The position numbers were made by a program, and so were the translations under genes. A DNA stretch of 64,000 nt from Granulosicoccaceae sp. 1_MG-2023 (GTDB lineage Bacteria > Pseudomonadota > Gammaproteobacteria > Granulosicoccales > Granulosicoccaceae): contig JAUOPI010000012.1 in the NCBI GenBank assembly GCA_030546905.1, positions 62,001 through 126,000 of the forward strand, written 5' to 3'. This document shows positions 18,838 through 28,600 of the stretch, piece by piece. The notes beneath the pieces were generated by a model. The model ran no database searches. It had not been told where the DNA came from and saw nothing but the letters and a program-made list of their open reading frames with translations. Each line of letters begins with the position of its first letter. The first letter of the stretch is position 1.

Positions 18838-19386
18838 TTGCAGATTCTGTTTCAGCGATTTCTTCAGATTGCGCTATTCCGCGCGGGACCGCAGGACCTG
18901 CCGGCCGGCAACCGGCCGCCGGTGGTCGCTGTGCTGGCGGCGCTGCTGGCCTATATGCTCAGTGGTCTTGGGGTGCAGGCGGTCGGGCCGGCGTTGGCGC
19001 AGTTCGGGGTGGATTTGCTGGTCACAGCGCTGTTTCTGTACGGCGGTTTGCAGTTTCAGAAACGCACGGCCCGTTTTGCCCAGGCTTTTGCCGCCTTAAT
19101 GGGCTCCAGCGCGGTGATAAATCTTGCGGCCGTGCCGGTCTGGCTGGGCATGAATGATCAGATTTCGGCCGCCGGCAGTTTGTTTCTGCTGTTGTTGCTG
19201 GGCTGGAGCATGGCCGTGTGTGCGCATGTGTTCCGGCATACCTTTGAGCTTTCGGCCGCGGCCGCGGCGGTGGTCGCGGTTTGTTATCTGGTCACCAGCA
19301 TGGCCGTATCAAGCGCGCTGCCCTTCAATGGTGTGAGTACCGGTGAGGCGCCGGCCGCGGTGCAATACGGAGAGGAATTTCACTGA
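18838..19386 (+). CDS. Small multi-spanning membrane protein upstream of mpl
   Basis: A 182-residue inner-membrane protein with about five hydrophobic helices. It begins [20 protein letters not shown], with a short amphipathic start before the first helix. The TTG at 18838 was chosen because GGAG lies a few bases upstream and the reading before it is antisense to pyrC. Similar small Yip1-like membrane proteins occur in many gammaproteobacteria but have no assigned function. Its last base overlaps the mpl start, so the two are translationally coupled, which hints at a cell-envelope role. Confidence 0.72.
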   Translation: MQILFQRFLQIALFRAGPQDLPAGNRPPVVAVLAALLAYMLSGLGVQAVGPALAQFGVDLLVTALFLYGGLQFQKRTARFAQAFAALMGSSAVINLAAVPVWLGMNDQISAAGSLFLLLLLGWSMAVCAHVFRHTFELSAAAAAVVAVCYLVTSMAVSSALPFNGVSTGEAPAAVQYGEEFH

Positions 19387-20753
19387 TGCATATTCATGTC
19401 AGCGCGGCCTGCGGCACGTTTATGGGCGGGATTGCCCGTCTGGCGGCGGCCATGGGGCACGAGGTTACCGGCTCGGATGCCGGGGTTTATCCGCCCATGA
19501 GCGATCAGTTACGCGACGCCGGCATCAGCCTGATGGAGGGCTTCAGTGCCGATAATCTGCGTCCGCGCCCGGATCTGGTGATTATCGGTAACGCCTTGTC
19601 GCGCGGTAACCCGGAAGTCGAAGCGGTGCTCGAGCAGGGCATTCCCTACACCTCCGGCCCGCAATGGCTGGGCGAACAGGTTCTGCAGGACCGCTGGGTG
19701 TTGGCGGTGGCCGGCACGCATGGCAAAACCACCACCAGCAGCCTGCTGGCCTGGGTGCTGGAGGACAACGGCCTGAGTCCGGGTTTTCTGATCGGCGGCG
19801 TGCCGGGCAACTTCGGCGAATCCGCACGCTTGGGTGAAACCCCGTTCTTTGTGGTCGAGGCCGACGAATACGACACGGCGTTTTTCGACAAGCGTTCCAA
19901 ATTTGTCCATTACCGTCCGCGCACGGCGGTGCTGAATAATCTGGAGTTTGATCACGCGGATATTTTCCCGGATCTGGAGGCCATCAAAACCCAGTTCCAT
20001 CATCTGGTGCGCACCGTGCCGGGTAACGGCCTGTTGGTGGTCAACGGGGACGATGCGAATCTGGCGCAAACCCTGACCCGCGGTTGCTGGACGCCGCAGG
20101 AGCGTTTTTCCGCCGACGGCTGCAGCGATGCCGACTGGCGTTGTGACGCGCAGGACCCGGACTACGGGCGGCGTTTCGATTGCGTGACACCGGACGGCAA
20201 GCGCCTGACGGTGGACTGGCCGATGGGCGGGCGTCACAGTGTCAGCAATGCGCTGGCGGTGATCGCCGCCGCACGTCACGTCGGCGTGCCGGTGGAGAAC
20301 AGCATCGATTCCTTATCCCGTTTCCGCGGCATCAAGCGTCGTATGGAAGTGATCGCCCGCGCCGGCGGGGTGACCGTGTATGATGATTTTGCCCATCACC
20401 CGACCGCGATAGAGACTACGCTGCGCGGTCTGCGTGCCTCGGTCGGTGAGGAGAAAATCATTGCGGTGCTGGAAATGCGTTCCAATACCATGCGAATGGG
20501 GTATCATAGGGAGAAAGTGCTGAAAGCACTCAAAGTTGCTGATTTGGCAATCATTTATGCGCCAAAAGACAGTCACGCCGAGTCGCTCTCGAGCTATCTG
20601 AACGCCCCGGAATTTGCCGGGATCGAATTGCAAGCCAGTGTGGACGCAATCCTCACGCGGTTGTCCCCGGCAATGACTGCCGGCAGTCACGTGGTGATTA
20701 TGTCCAATGGCGCCTTTGAAGGCATACACGCCAGAGTTGCCGGATTACTCTGA
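19386..20753 (+). CDS. mpl: UDP-N-acetylmuramate:L-Ala-gamma-D-Glu-meso-Dap ligase
   Basis: A 455-residue Mur-ligase-family enzyme that re-attaches recycled murein tripeptide to UDP-MurNAc. It has the N-terminal [20 protein letters not shown] and GSDAGVYPPMS, an ATP loop VAGTHGKTTTSSLLAW, FVVEADEYDTAFFDKRSKF and DDFAHHPTAIETTLRGLR near the C-terminus. These separate Mpl from MurC. Length is normal. It precedes the Ser/Thr kinase gene by six bases. Confidence 0.95.
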   Translation: MHIHVSAACGTFMGGIARLAAAMGHEVTGSDAGVYPPMSDQLRDAGISLMEGFSADNLRPRPDLVIIGNALSRGNPEVEAVLEQGIPYTSGPQWLGEQVLQDRWVLAVAGTHGKTTTSSLLAWVLEDNGLSPGFLIGGVPGNFGESARLGETPFFVVEADEYDTAFFDKRSKFVHYRPRTAVLNNLEFDHADIFPDLEAIKTQFHHLVRTVPGNGLLVVNGDDANLAQTLTRGCWTPQERFSADGCSDADWRCDAQDPDYGRRFDCVTPDGKRLTVDWPMGGRHSVSNALAVIAAARHVGVPVENSIDSLSRFRGIKRRMEVIARAGGVTVYDDFAHHPTAIETTLRGLRASVGEEKIIAVLEMRSNTMRMGYHREKVLKALKVADLAIIYAPKDSHAESLSSYLNAPEFAGIELQASVDAILTRLSPAMTAGSHVVIMSNGAFEGIHARVAGLL

Positions 20754-20759
20754 ACCGAT

Positions 20760-22217
20760 ATGAACCCGATGCCGAAGTCAGCAGAACTGGACCAAGCCGC
20801 GAACGACTCCCGCGACAACGAGGCTGCGCAGCAAAGCGCCGCAGCGGCGTCTGCGGGCGCTGAGTCGTCGGCGAAAAACCCGGCTGAACGCAGCGACAAG
20901 CCGCTCAAAGCGCTGGATTTCGACGTGCCTGAGCGGGTCGGCAAATACGTGCTGGGCGATAAGCTCGGCAGCGGCACCTGTGGTGTGGTCTACAAAGCCC
21001 GCGATGAGGTGCTTAACCGCATCGTGGCGATCAAGCTTTCGCCGATCGGCAAACCGGATGTGAGCACCGGTCAGGTGCCGGGCGCGCAGCGCGCTTTTAT
21101 GACTGAAATCTCCGCTGCCGGACGTCTCAAACACCCGAATGTGGTGACCGTCTATGACGCCGGACAGCAGGACGATCTGAATTTCCTGGTCATGGAATAT
21201 GTTGCCGGTCATTCCCTGAAGGCCGTCGGCAAAGGCCAGAAGCTGCTGCCGCCGCACCGCGCAATCGAAGTGATTATGGAGTGCTGCAAGGCGCTCGATT
21301 ACGCCCACTCACGCGGCATCATCCATCGCGATATCAAACCCGCCAATATCATGATGGGGCGCGACGGCACGGTAAAACTGCTGGATTTCGGCATTGCCGT
21401 GAAAACCACCGGTGACGATGCCACGGCGGTCGGTCCGACGCTGGGCACGCCCAATTACATGTCGCCGGAACAGATCCGCGGGAAAAACCTCGGTCCGGCC
21501 AGTGATCTCTATTCGCTGGCCACGGTGTTGTTTGAGCTGCTCACCGGCAAACAGCTGTTCAAGGCCAAAAAGGTCAAGGAGCTGTTCCGTATCGTGGTCG
21601 GCGAGATCGCGCCCAAGCTGAACGATATCCGGCCGGATTTACCGATTGAGCTGTCCGAGATTATCGCCCGGGCCCTGAACAAAATGCCCGATCAGCGCTA
21701 CCAGTCCGGCGAGGCGTTTGCCGAGGCGCTGCGGCCGCTGGCCGAGCAGCTGCGCATTATGGCGCACCGCTCCGAGCATCAGCGCTCTTTTATCCAGCGC
21801 CTGCGCAGGCTGAGTTTCTTTCAGGAATTCAACGACGGCGAAGTGGCGGTGTTTCTCAATCACGCAGAACAGCGCGATTTCTACGACGGTGATCTGCTGA
21901 TCGGCGAGGGCGTGAAAACCCGTGAATTCTCCGTAATTACCCGCGGTGTGGTTCTGGTGCGCCGCAACGGCGTGTTGCAACGGGTGCTCGGCGAAGGGGA
22001 TACCTTCGGCGAATTCGGTTTTATTCATGACGAGCCAAGCCCGGTGCAGGTGTCAGCCTTGCGTGGTGTGAGTGTGCTGACGGTCAGTCCGGCTTTTCTC
22101 GGTGAGCTGTCGCCCAAGACGCACTTGCATTATTACAAGCGGATCTCCGAATCACTGGTGCACAAAATGGCCGTCGGTGATGTGCTGACGCCTGATTTGC
22201 TGCTCGAAGACGCCTGA
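20760..22217 (+). CDS. Ser/Thr protein kinase fused to a cyclic-nucleotide-binding-like domain
   Basis: A 485-residue soluble protein. After an Ala/Asp-rich N-terminus of about 55 residues comes a Hanks-type kinase domain (about 60-325) with GSGTCGVVY (glycine loop), AIKLS (lysine), IIHRDIKPANIMM (catalytic loop), LLDFGIAV and GTPNYMSPEQIRG. From about 345 a CAP-family domain follows: LSFFQEFNDGEVAVFL, then GEGDTFGEFGFIHDEPSP. The phosphate-binding cassette has PSPVQVSA where cAMP-binding proteins have PRxAT, so the phosphate-binding arginine is missing and the ligand may be different or absent. It is probably co-transcribed with mpl. Substrates unknown. Confidence 0.9.
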   Translation: MNPMPKSAELDQAANDSRDNEAAQQSAAAASAGAESSAKNPAERSDKPLKALDFDVPERVGKYVLGDKLGSGTCGVVYKARDEVLNRIVAIKLSPIGKPDVSTGQVPGAQRAFMTEISAAGRLKHPNVVTVYDAGQQDDLNFLVMEYVAGHSLKAVGKGQKLLPPHRAIEVIMECCKALDYAHSRGIIHRDIKPANIMMGRDGTVKLLDFGIAVKTTGDDATAVGPTLGTPNYMSPEQIRGKNLGPASDLYSLATVLFELLTGKQLFKAKKVKELFRIVVGEIAPKLNDIRPDLPIELSEIIARALNKMPDQRYQSGEAFAEALRPLAEQLRIMAHRSEHQRSFIQRLRRLSFFQEFNDGEVAVFLNHAEQRDFYDGDLLIGEGVKTREFSVITRGVVLVRRNGVLQRVLGEGDTFGEFGFIHDEPSPVQVSALRGVSVLTVSPAFLGELSPKTHLHYYKRISESLVHKMAVGDVLTPDLLLEDA

Positions 22218-22538
22218 TCAGCTGACGGCCACCGAGATTTCGCCGTCGCTTTCCCTGACCGCAAAGCACCGTATATTCTGCAAGGCAGGGCCCTGACAGA
22301 CCTGCCCGTCACGCAGGCGGAATTGCGCGCCGTGTAGGGAACACTCGATCCTGTCACCGCGCAGACAGCCTTTATACAGGGCGATCTCCTCATGCGGGCA
22401 AAGGTTCTCCACCGCATAAACAATCCCTTCAACACGGGCCAGTAACACGGCTTCGCCGGCCACGACGACGGCCTTCATTGCGTGTTCGGGCAGCTCGCCG
22501 CTGCTGCAGGCCCGGTGATATTCGCGGGTTTTGCTCAT
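22218..22538 (-). CDS. Rieske [2Fe-2S] ferredoxin
   Basis: A 106-residue Rieske protein with both cluster motifs, NLCPHEEIALYKG and ECSLHGAQFRL (CxH and CxxH, 16 residues apart). It has no signal peptide or membrane anchor, so it is a soluble ferredoxin-like protein as in dioxygenase systems or NirD-like proteins. No oxygenase or reductase is nearby. Its stop abuts the stop of the kinase gene, so the two genes converge with no space between; it diverges from the giant surface gene. Confidence 0.88.
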   Translation of the reverse strand: MSKTREYHRACSSGELPEHAMKAVVVAGEAVLLARVEGIVYAVENLCPHEEIALYKGCLRGDRIECSLHGAQFRLRDGQVCQGPALQNIRCFAVRESDGEISVAVS

Positions 22539-22602
22539 CTTTGTTTCTCTGTCTCAGGGCGCATTCATTCTAACGAATCTCTATAGAATTCTTTACAAGG
22601 TG

Positions 22603-22608
22603 TATACT
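22603..22608 (+). promoter_or_regulatory. Candidate -10 element of the giant surface-protein gene
   Basis: TATACT lies 52 bases before the ATG at 22660 in an AT-richer stretch. A -35 at the right distance is poor, so this is only a suggestion. Confidence 0.3.
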
Positions 22609-22659
22609 GAGAAATACGTCGCAAAAAGTTTCAGTTACACAGGAATTCGAGAACCCGAC

Positions 22660-25600
22660 ATGATGAATCCGGCAAAGTCCGCAATGACTGCGGTACTGGG
22701 TGGTCTACTGCTGTCTCTCCCGTTGGCAATCAGTGCGGCACCTTACCCGGTGACTGCGATTGCAGCCCACTATGAGAGCGTTTCCGATAGCAGCGGCGAC
22801 TATGTCGACAGCAACGGCAATAGCATCCGCTACGCACAGGGTAATGACAATCTGCTGTTTGTGGATGCGATTACCGTCGGCGGCAACCGTTTGGTGCCGG
22901 ATTCGCGGGCCGATGTTGTCAAAGCGCAGCGGATCATCAGCAATCAGTGTACGCTCAATCCCGGTTGCGACACCAACGGTGCCGGGGTGACGGGCGAGAA
23001 GCTTTTCTTTCAGTATCCGTCCTACGAGACAGGCTTGCCTTTTGATCTGGGGCCGCCGCGGTTTTACAGCGTCGAGGATCTTTATCTGACCGACGCCATC
23101 AATGTGGCTGTCGATAACCCGCTGAGTAACCTCGACAACAATATCGAGCGTGTCGATATTATCTTCTCGCAGGGCCTGTCGGTGCCGACCACCACCAGCG
23201 AACGTCAGCGCATGGGCTTTATGATTCCCGAGCGTTGGGGGAACAACCCGCACCAGATTGCAGTAATCCGCTCTCTGGACGGCTCGAACAATCCGACCGC
23301 CTATTACCGTCTGTCCAAAGCCAATATCAACAACTACGGTAATACCCAGTTCACCATTACCCACAGCGACGGCACTGTCAGCGGGCCGGACAGCTTTGCC
23401 CCGGCCAGTCTGCGCCTGAAAAACGCCGATAATCCGGTGCCCGGCGGCGTCGCCGGCAGCCGCACCAATCCGCTTAACGGCAACCCGGATTTCTTCCTGC
23501 GCACACAGCAGCCGATCCGCGCCTCGTTTCACTCCTTTGAACAACTGGGGCTGCCGGCCGGGGTGACCATCTACGGTTTTTCCCTGTTCGGTATCGACGT
23601 GTCGCCGACCATGGACCTGGTCGGTCTGAGTGATGTGCCGCTGGATACGGACCATGTGATTGAGGATTCGGCGGATATCTTCGGCGGTCTCAGCTCCCTG
23701 TATGTGGCCGCCGGTGATGCAGTCGTCGGTATTGCCAAGGCTGTCACCGACACCCGCGCGGTCAGCGACACGGTTTACGATGTGGATCTGAGTCTGGTGG
23801 TGGAGAATCTCAACACCGCGCAGGACGCGCAGAACCTGCAGGTCACGGACGATCTGGCCGCGGCCTTTGCCGGAGCGGCCTCGTTCGAGGTGATCGGCAC
23901 GCCCGATGTGGGGCGTCTGACAGCGCCGTCCATCCCGTTTGACGGCGACGAGAATATTAATCTGCTGGCCGGTACCGATACGCTGCCGGCCGGTTCCATC
24001 GAAACCATCACCTTTACCGTGCGTGTGGATATCAGTGGCAGCGATGGGATTTTCCAGAACACGGCCATCGCCACAACCGCGTCGACCCCGGGCGGCACGC
24101 CGACCGGCTCGGATTTGTCCGACGAAGGTACCGACCCGGACCCCAATGGCGACGGCTATCCCAACGGCGCTGACGAAGACGATCCGACCACCATTCTGAT
24201 CGGACCTGATGCCGGACGCATCACCGTCGAGAAGTCTGTCGGCAGTGCGCAGGTGTCGGTCGGTGATCTGGTTTCCTACCGCTTGCTGGTGACCAACAAC
24301 GGCGCAACGCGCGATACCGATGTCGAAGTGCAGGACACCATTCCGGCCGGTTTCAGCTTTGTTGACGATTCGGCGCTGCTGACCCGCGCCGGTGCTGACG
24401 GCGAATTCGACACCGCCGATGATACCCGTGTGGATGTGGTGCCCACCGGCACCAGCACGCTGGTGTTCGGGCCGTTTATCCTCAACGGCAATGAGCAGGT
24501 GCGTATTACCTATCTGCTCAGCGTCGGTGCCGGTGTCCGGCCCGGTGAACACAGCAATGTGGCGGTGCCGTATCTGGGTGATGATCCGGCCGGCCCGCAG
24601 GATGTGGCCTCGGTCGAGGTGGTGCGTGACAGTGTGCTCGATCAGGGCACCGCGCTTGGTGTGGTCTTCCACGACCGCGACCGCGATGGTTATCAGGATT
24701 CGGTGGTGGCCACGCAGGTGCGGCTCGGGCTGGAAGGCCTCGATAGCGGTCTGGTCGAGCAGGGCGCCATGCGGGTGCTGGTCAATCAGGATCAGAGCAT
24801 CAGCGGTACGCTGGACGAGGGCTTTGTGATCGACCGTATCGACGGGCGTGACTACGAATCACAATCGGCCAATCTCAGGCAGGTCGAATTCCGCTTGCCG
24901 CTGACCGACAACAGCGTGACGGAGGCGGATCTCGGTGCCGTACAGGTCGTACTCAGCAGTGCCGAGGGCATGCGTCAGAGCGGGCATTTGTTCAGCAATG
25001 AACGCACTGAGTCCTGGCAGGGGCAGCTGGAAAGCGGTGTGAACAGCCAGCGCATCAATTTCGCCTCACGTCTTGAGACCGGTGAGGCCGGCGACAAGAC
25101 GCTGGTGCTGACGGTCTACAACGATGCCATCGCCGAGGCCGGTATTCCCGGCGTGCGTCTGGCTACGGTCAGCGGCCTGCTGATTGAAACCGATGCCTTC
25201 GGTCGTTATCACATCGCCGATACGGAGTTTACCGAACGCGGCCGTGGTACCCAGTTTATCCTCAAGGTTGACCCCACGACCCTGCCCGAAGGGGCGCAGT
25301 TCACCAGCGAAAACCCGCGGGTGATGCGTTACACCAACAGCGTGCTGAACCGCATTAACTTCGGTGTGGATCTGCCTGAGCAGACCCCGCCGGTGACGGA
25401 AGTGGCGCGTACTATTCCGGCCCACACGGAAATGCGCGATCAGCAGAATATCGACTTTTCCACCACCTTCCTCGATGAAGGGCAGGTGCCGCCGGTGCGT
25501 TTTGAATCCGGTAAATCCAATATCGATCAGGAATACGTTGATCAGCTCAAGCCGGTGATCGAGCAGATGGGCGGCAAAGAAAACGTCAAGCTCAGCGCCG

Positions 25601-28600
25601 TCGGGCACACCGACAATGTGCGTCTGAAGCCGAGTACGGCGGCTATCTACGGCGATAATCAGGGCCTGTCCGAAGCACGCGCCAAAGCGGTCGCGGATTT
25701 CATCACACAGGACAGCGAGCTGAGCGATCTGAAGGTCGAGACCGAAGGGCGTTCATTCCGCGATCCGGTGGCCAGCAATGCCACGGAAGCGGGCCGGGCG
25801 CTGAATCGCCGGGTTGAGGTGGCAATCGTCTTTGACGAAAGCAAATCCCGCTGGGTGAAGGTGCCGGTACAGGTGCCTGAACAGACCGTGATCGAAGAAC
25901 GGCCGCTGGTTGAGGGCGGCATGCTCTGGGCCACGGAAGATCCGGCCATGAATGATCCGCGTCTGGATGTGGAAGCCGATACCCCGGCGCTGGTCGATGC
26001 CAACGGTGAGCTGGCCGGCCCGGTGAGTTTTTCGGTCTATACCAACTACCGCTACTTTATCGACCGCTGGGAGCTGCGCACCTTTGCGCCGGGCGATCGT
26101 GCCATGGCCAATCCGCGTATCGCCGCCAGCGGTGAGGGGCTGGCGCCTCTGCAGACGATTCTGATCAATCAGAACGGCCTCGGCGGGCGTCTGCGACCCG
26201 GCCAGCAGTACAGCTATGTGTTGCGGGTTTATGACGAAGAAGGCAACTGGGATGAAACCGTCGCCAAGCTGTTGCGTGTGGCCGGCAGCGATGAGGCCGT
26301 GGCCAGTCTGACGTCATCACGGCTGCGTGGTCAGAGCTCGCTGCGTGTTCAGAGCATTCCGGTGCGCGGCAGCCGCGTGCGGATCTACGGCGCGGCGGTC
26401 TCGGATGAGTACACGCTGAATCTCGATGGTGAACGCCTTGAGGCCGATGGCAACGGCGCGTTTGTTTCCGAGCAGCATATGCCGGTCGGCGAGCACGAGA
26501 TGACGCTCAGTTATACCGATCAAGAGGGAGTGAGCTGGGAGCGTGAGCTGCCGGTCAAGGTCACCGGCGACTACCTGTTTATGGTCGGTCTGGCCAATCT
26601 GACTGTGGGCGGCAATGATGCCGGCGGTGTGATTGAAGGCATTGACGAGGACGATCAGTTCGATGACAGCAGCTTCGTTAACGCCCGCGGCGCCTTCTAC
26701 CTGAAGGGCAAGATCAAGGGCAAGTATCTGGTCACCGCACAGCTCGATACCCGCGAGGATGAGTTCAAGAACCTGGACGATCAGCTCAAGCGTAAGGACA
26801 CCACAAGCTTGTTCCGTGAGCTCGATCCGGACCGCTATTACCCGGTTTACGGTGACGACTCGACCACCTACAGCGATGTGGATTCGCAGGGCGCTTATTA
26901 CGTGCGTGTCGATTGGGACAAGTCGCGTGCGCTCTGGGGTAACTTCAACACCGATATCACGGCCAATGAATTTGCCCATTACAACCGCACGCTGTACGGC
27001 GCGCAGCTGGTCTACCGCACGCCGGAGCTGACCGCCTACGGCGATAACCGCAATCTGCTGAGCGCGTTTGCCTCCGAGGCCCAGAGCGCCGCCGGTCATA
27101 ACGAGTTCCGCGCCACCGGCGGCAGTCTCTACTATCTGCGCGAAACCGATGTGGTCACAGGCTCGGAAAAACTCTGGGTCGAGGTGCGTGAGCGCAACAC
27201 CACCCAGGTGGTCGAGCGCTACGCTTTGCGGGCCGGTGTCGATTATGAAATCGACTACTACCAGGGCCGGATCATTCTGTCGCAGCCGCTGTCGCAGATT
27301 GCCCAGCGCATGTCGCCGTCGATTATTCAGGATCAGCCGCTGCAGGGCGACGATGTCTACCTGCTGGCCGATTACGAATACGTGCCCGATGACTTTAACT
27401 TCGACAATATGGTGGCCGGTGCGCGGGGTAAAACCTGGATCGGCGATCACGTTGGCATAGGCGCGACCGTGATCGACGAAGCGCGCGATGCGGATGACTA
27501 CACCCTGCGAGGCGTGGATCTGACACTGCGCGCCAGCAAAGGCACTTACATCAAGGGCGAGTACGCGGAAAGCGAATCCGGTCAGTCGCGCGGCGGCTAT
27601 GTGTCCAGTGACGGCGGTCTGACCTTCAGCGAGCAGTCAGCGCTGGCGACCGCCAGCAGCCGCGAGGGCAAGGCCACCGGGCTGGAGGCGCGGGTTGATA
27701 TCGGTGAACTGACAGACTTCGACAGCAACGGCGAAGTCACTGCCTGGCGTAAAGAACGCGATGCGGGCTTCTCTTCGTCGCGCGACGATACCGGCCTGGA
27801 GACCCGCGATCAGGGTATCCGCGGTCGCTGGGCCGTCAGTCCGGATCTGCAGTTGTCGGCCCGCAGCCGCGAGCTGGAAACCGTCGGCTCAAGTTCGGAT
27901 ATCACCCACAGTGTGCAGCTTGACGGCACGATTAACGAACGTTGGAGTGCCGGCGTCGAGTTGCAGCGGTCCGAGTATGCGGCCGAGGGTGCCGCCGATG
28001 AGGAGGCGACGCTGGCCGGTGGCCGTATGAGCTATCTGTGGCGCGAGAAAACAACGCTGTACGGTAAGGTGCAGACCGTGCTCGACAGCACCGACGCCTA
28101 TGACGACAACGATCAGTACAGCGCCGGCGCCAGCTCGATTATCAACGACCGTCTGACACTCGGTGGTGAGGTGATCCGCGGCGACCGTGGCGACGGTCTG
28201 GTGCTGCGCACCGATTACCTGGTCTCCGAACGCGCCAGTATCAATGCCGCTGCCGGCTTTGGTGACGGCGCCGATTCGCAGGTCGGTGCCAACTACCGGC
28301 TCGATAACGGCCTGAATGTGTACGGAACCTACACCGAGACCACCGCCGACAATAACGAGGAGAAATCCACGCTGACGGTGGGGCAGCGGAAGAAATTCGC
28401 TAACGCCACCGAGGTGTACTTTGAAAATCAGCTCAGCGATCAGGACGATCAGGCCGGACTGACCCATGTTTTCGGTATCGATCACGGTCTCAACGAGCAT
28501 CTGGCGATCAACCTGTCGTTGCAGAAGAGCACGCTGGAGCAGGACGACGCCAGTGATATCCGTCGTAACGCCGCCTCGGCCGGTTTGCGCTACAAGCGCA

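Noticed and set aside
22705-24672. Long minus-strand reading frame (655 codons) opposite the giant surface gene
   Set aside because: It is the mirror of a GC-rich repetitive coding frame; the plus-strand protein has signal peptide and recognisable domains while this one has none.
26317-27450. Minus-strand frame of 377 codons opposite the barrel part of the giant gene
   Set aside because: No domain, no ribosome site, and it overlaps a clear plus-strand gene.
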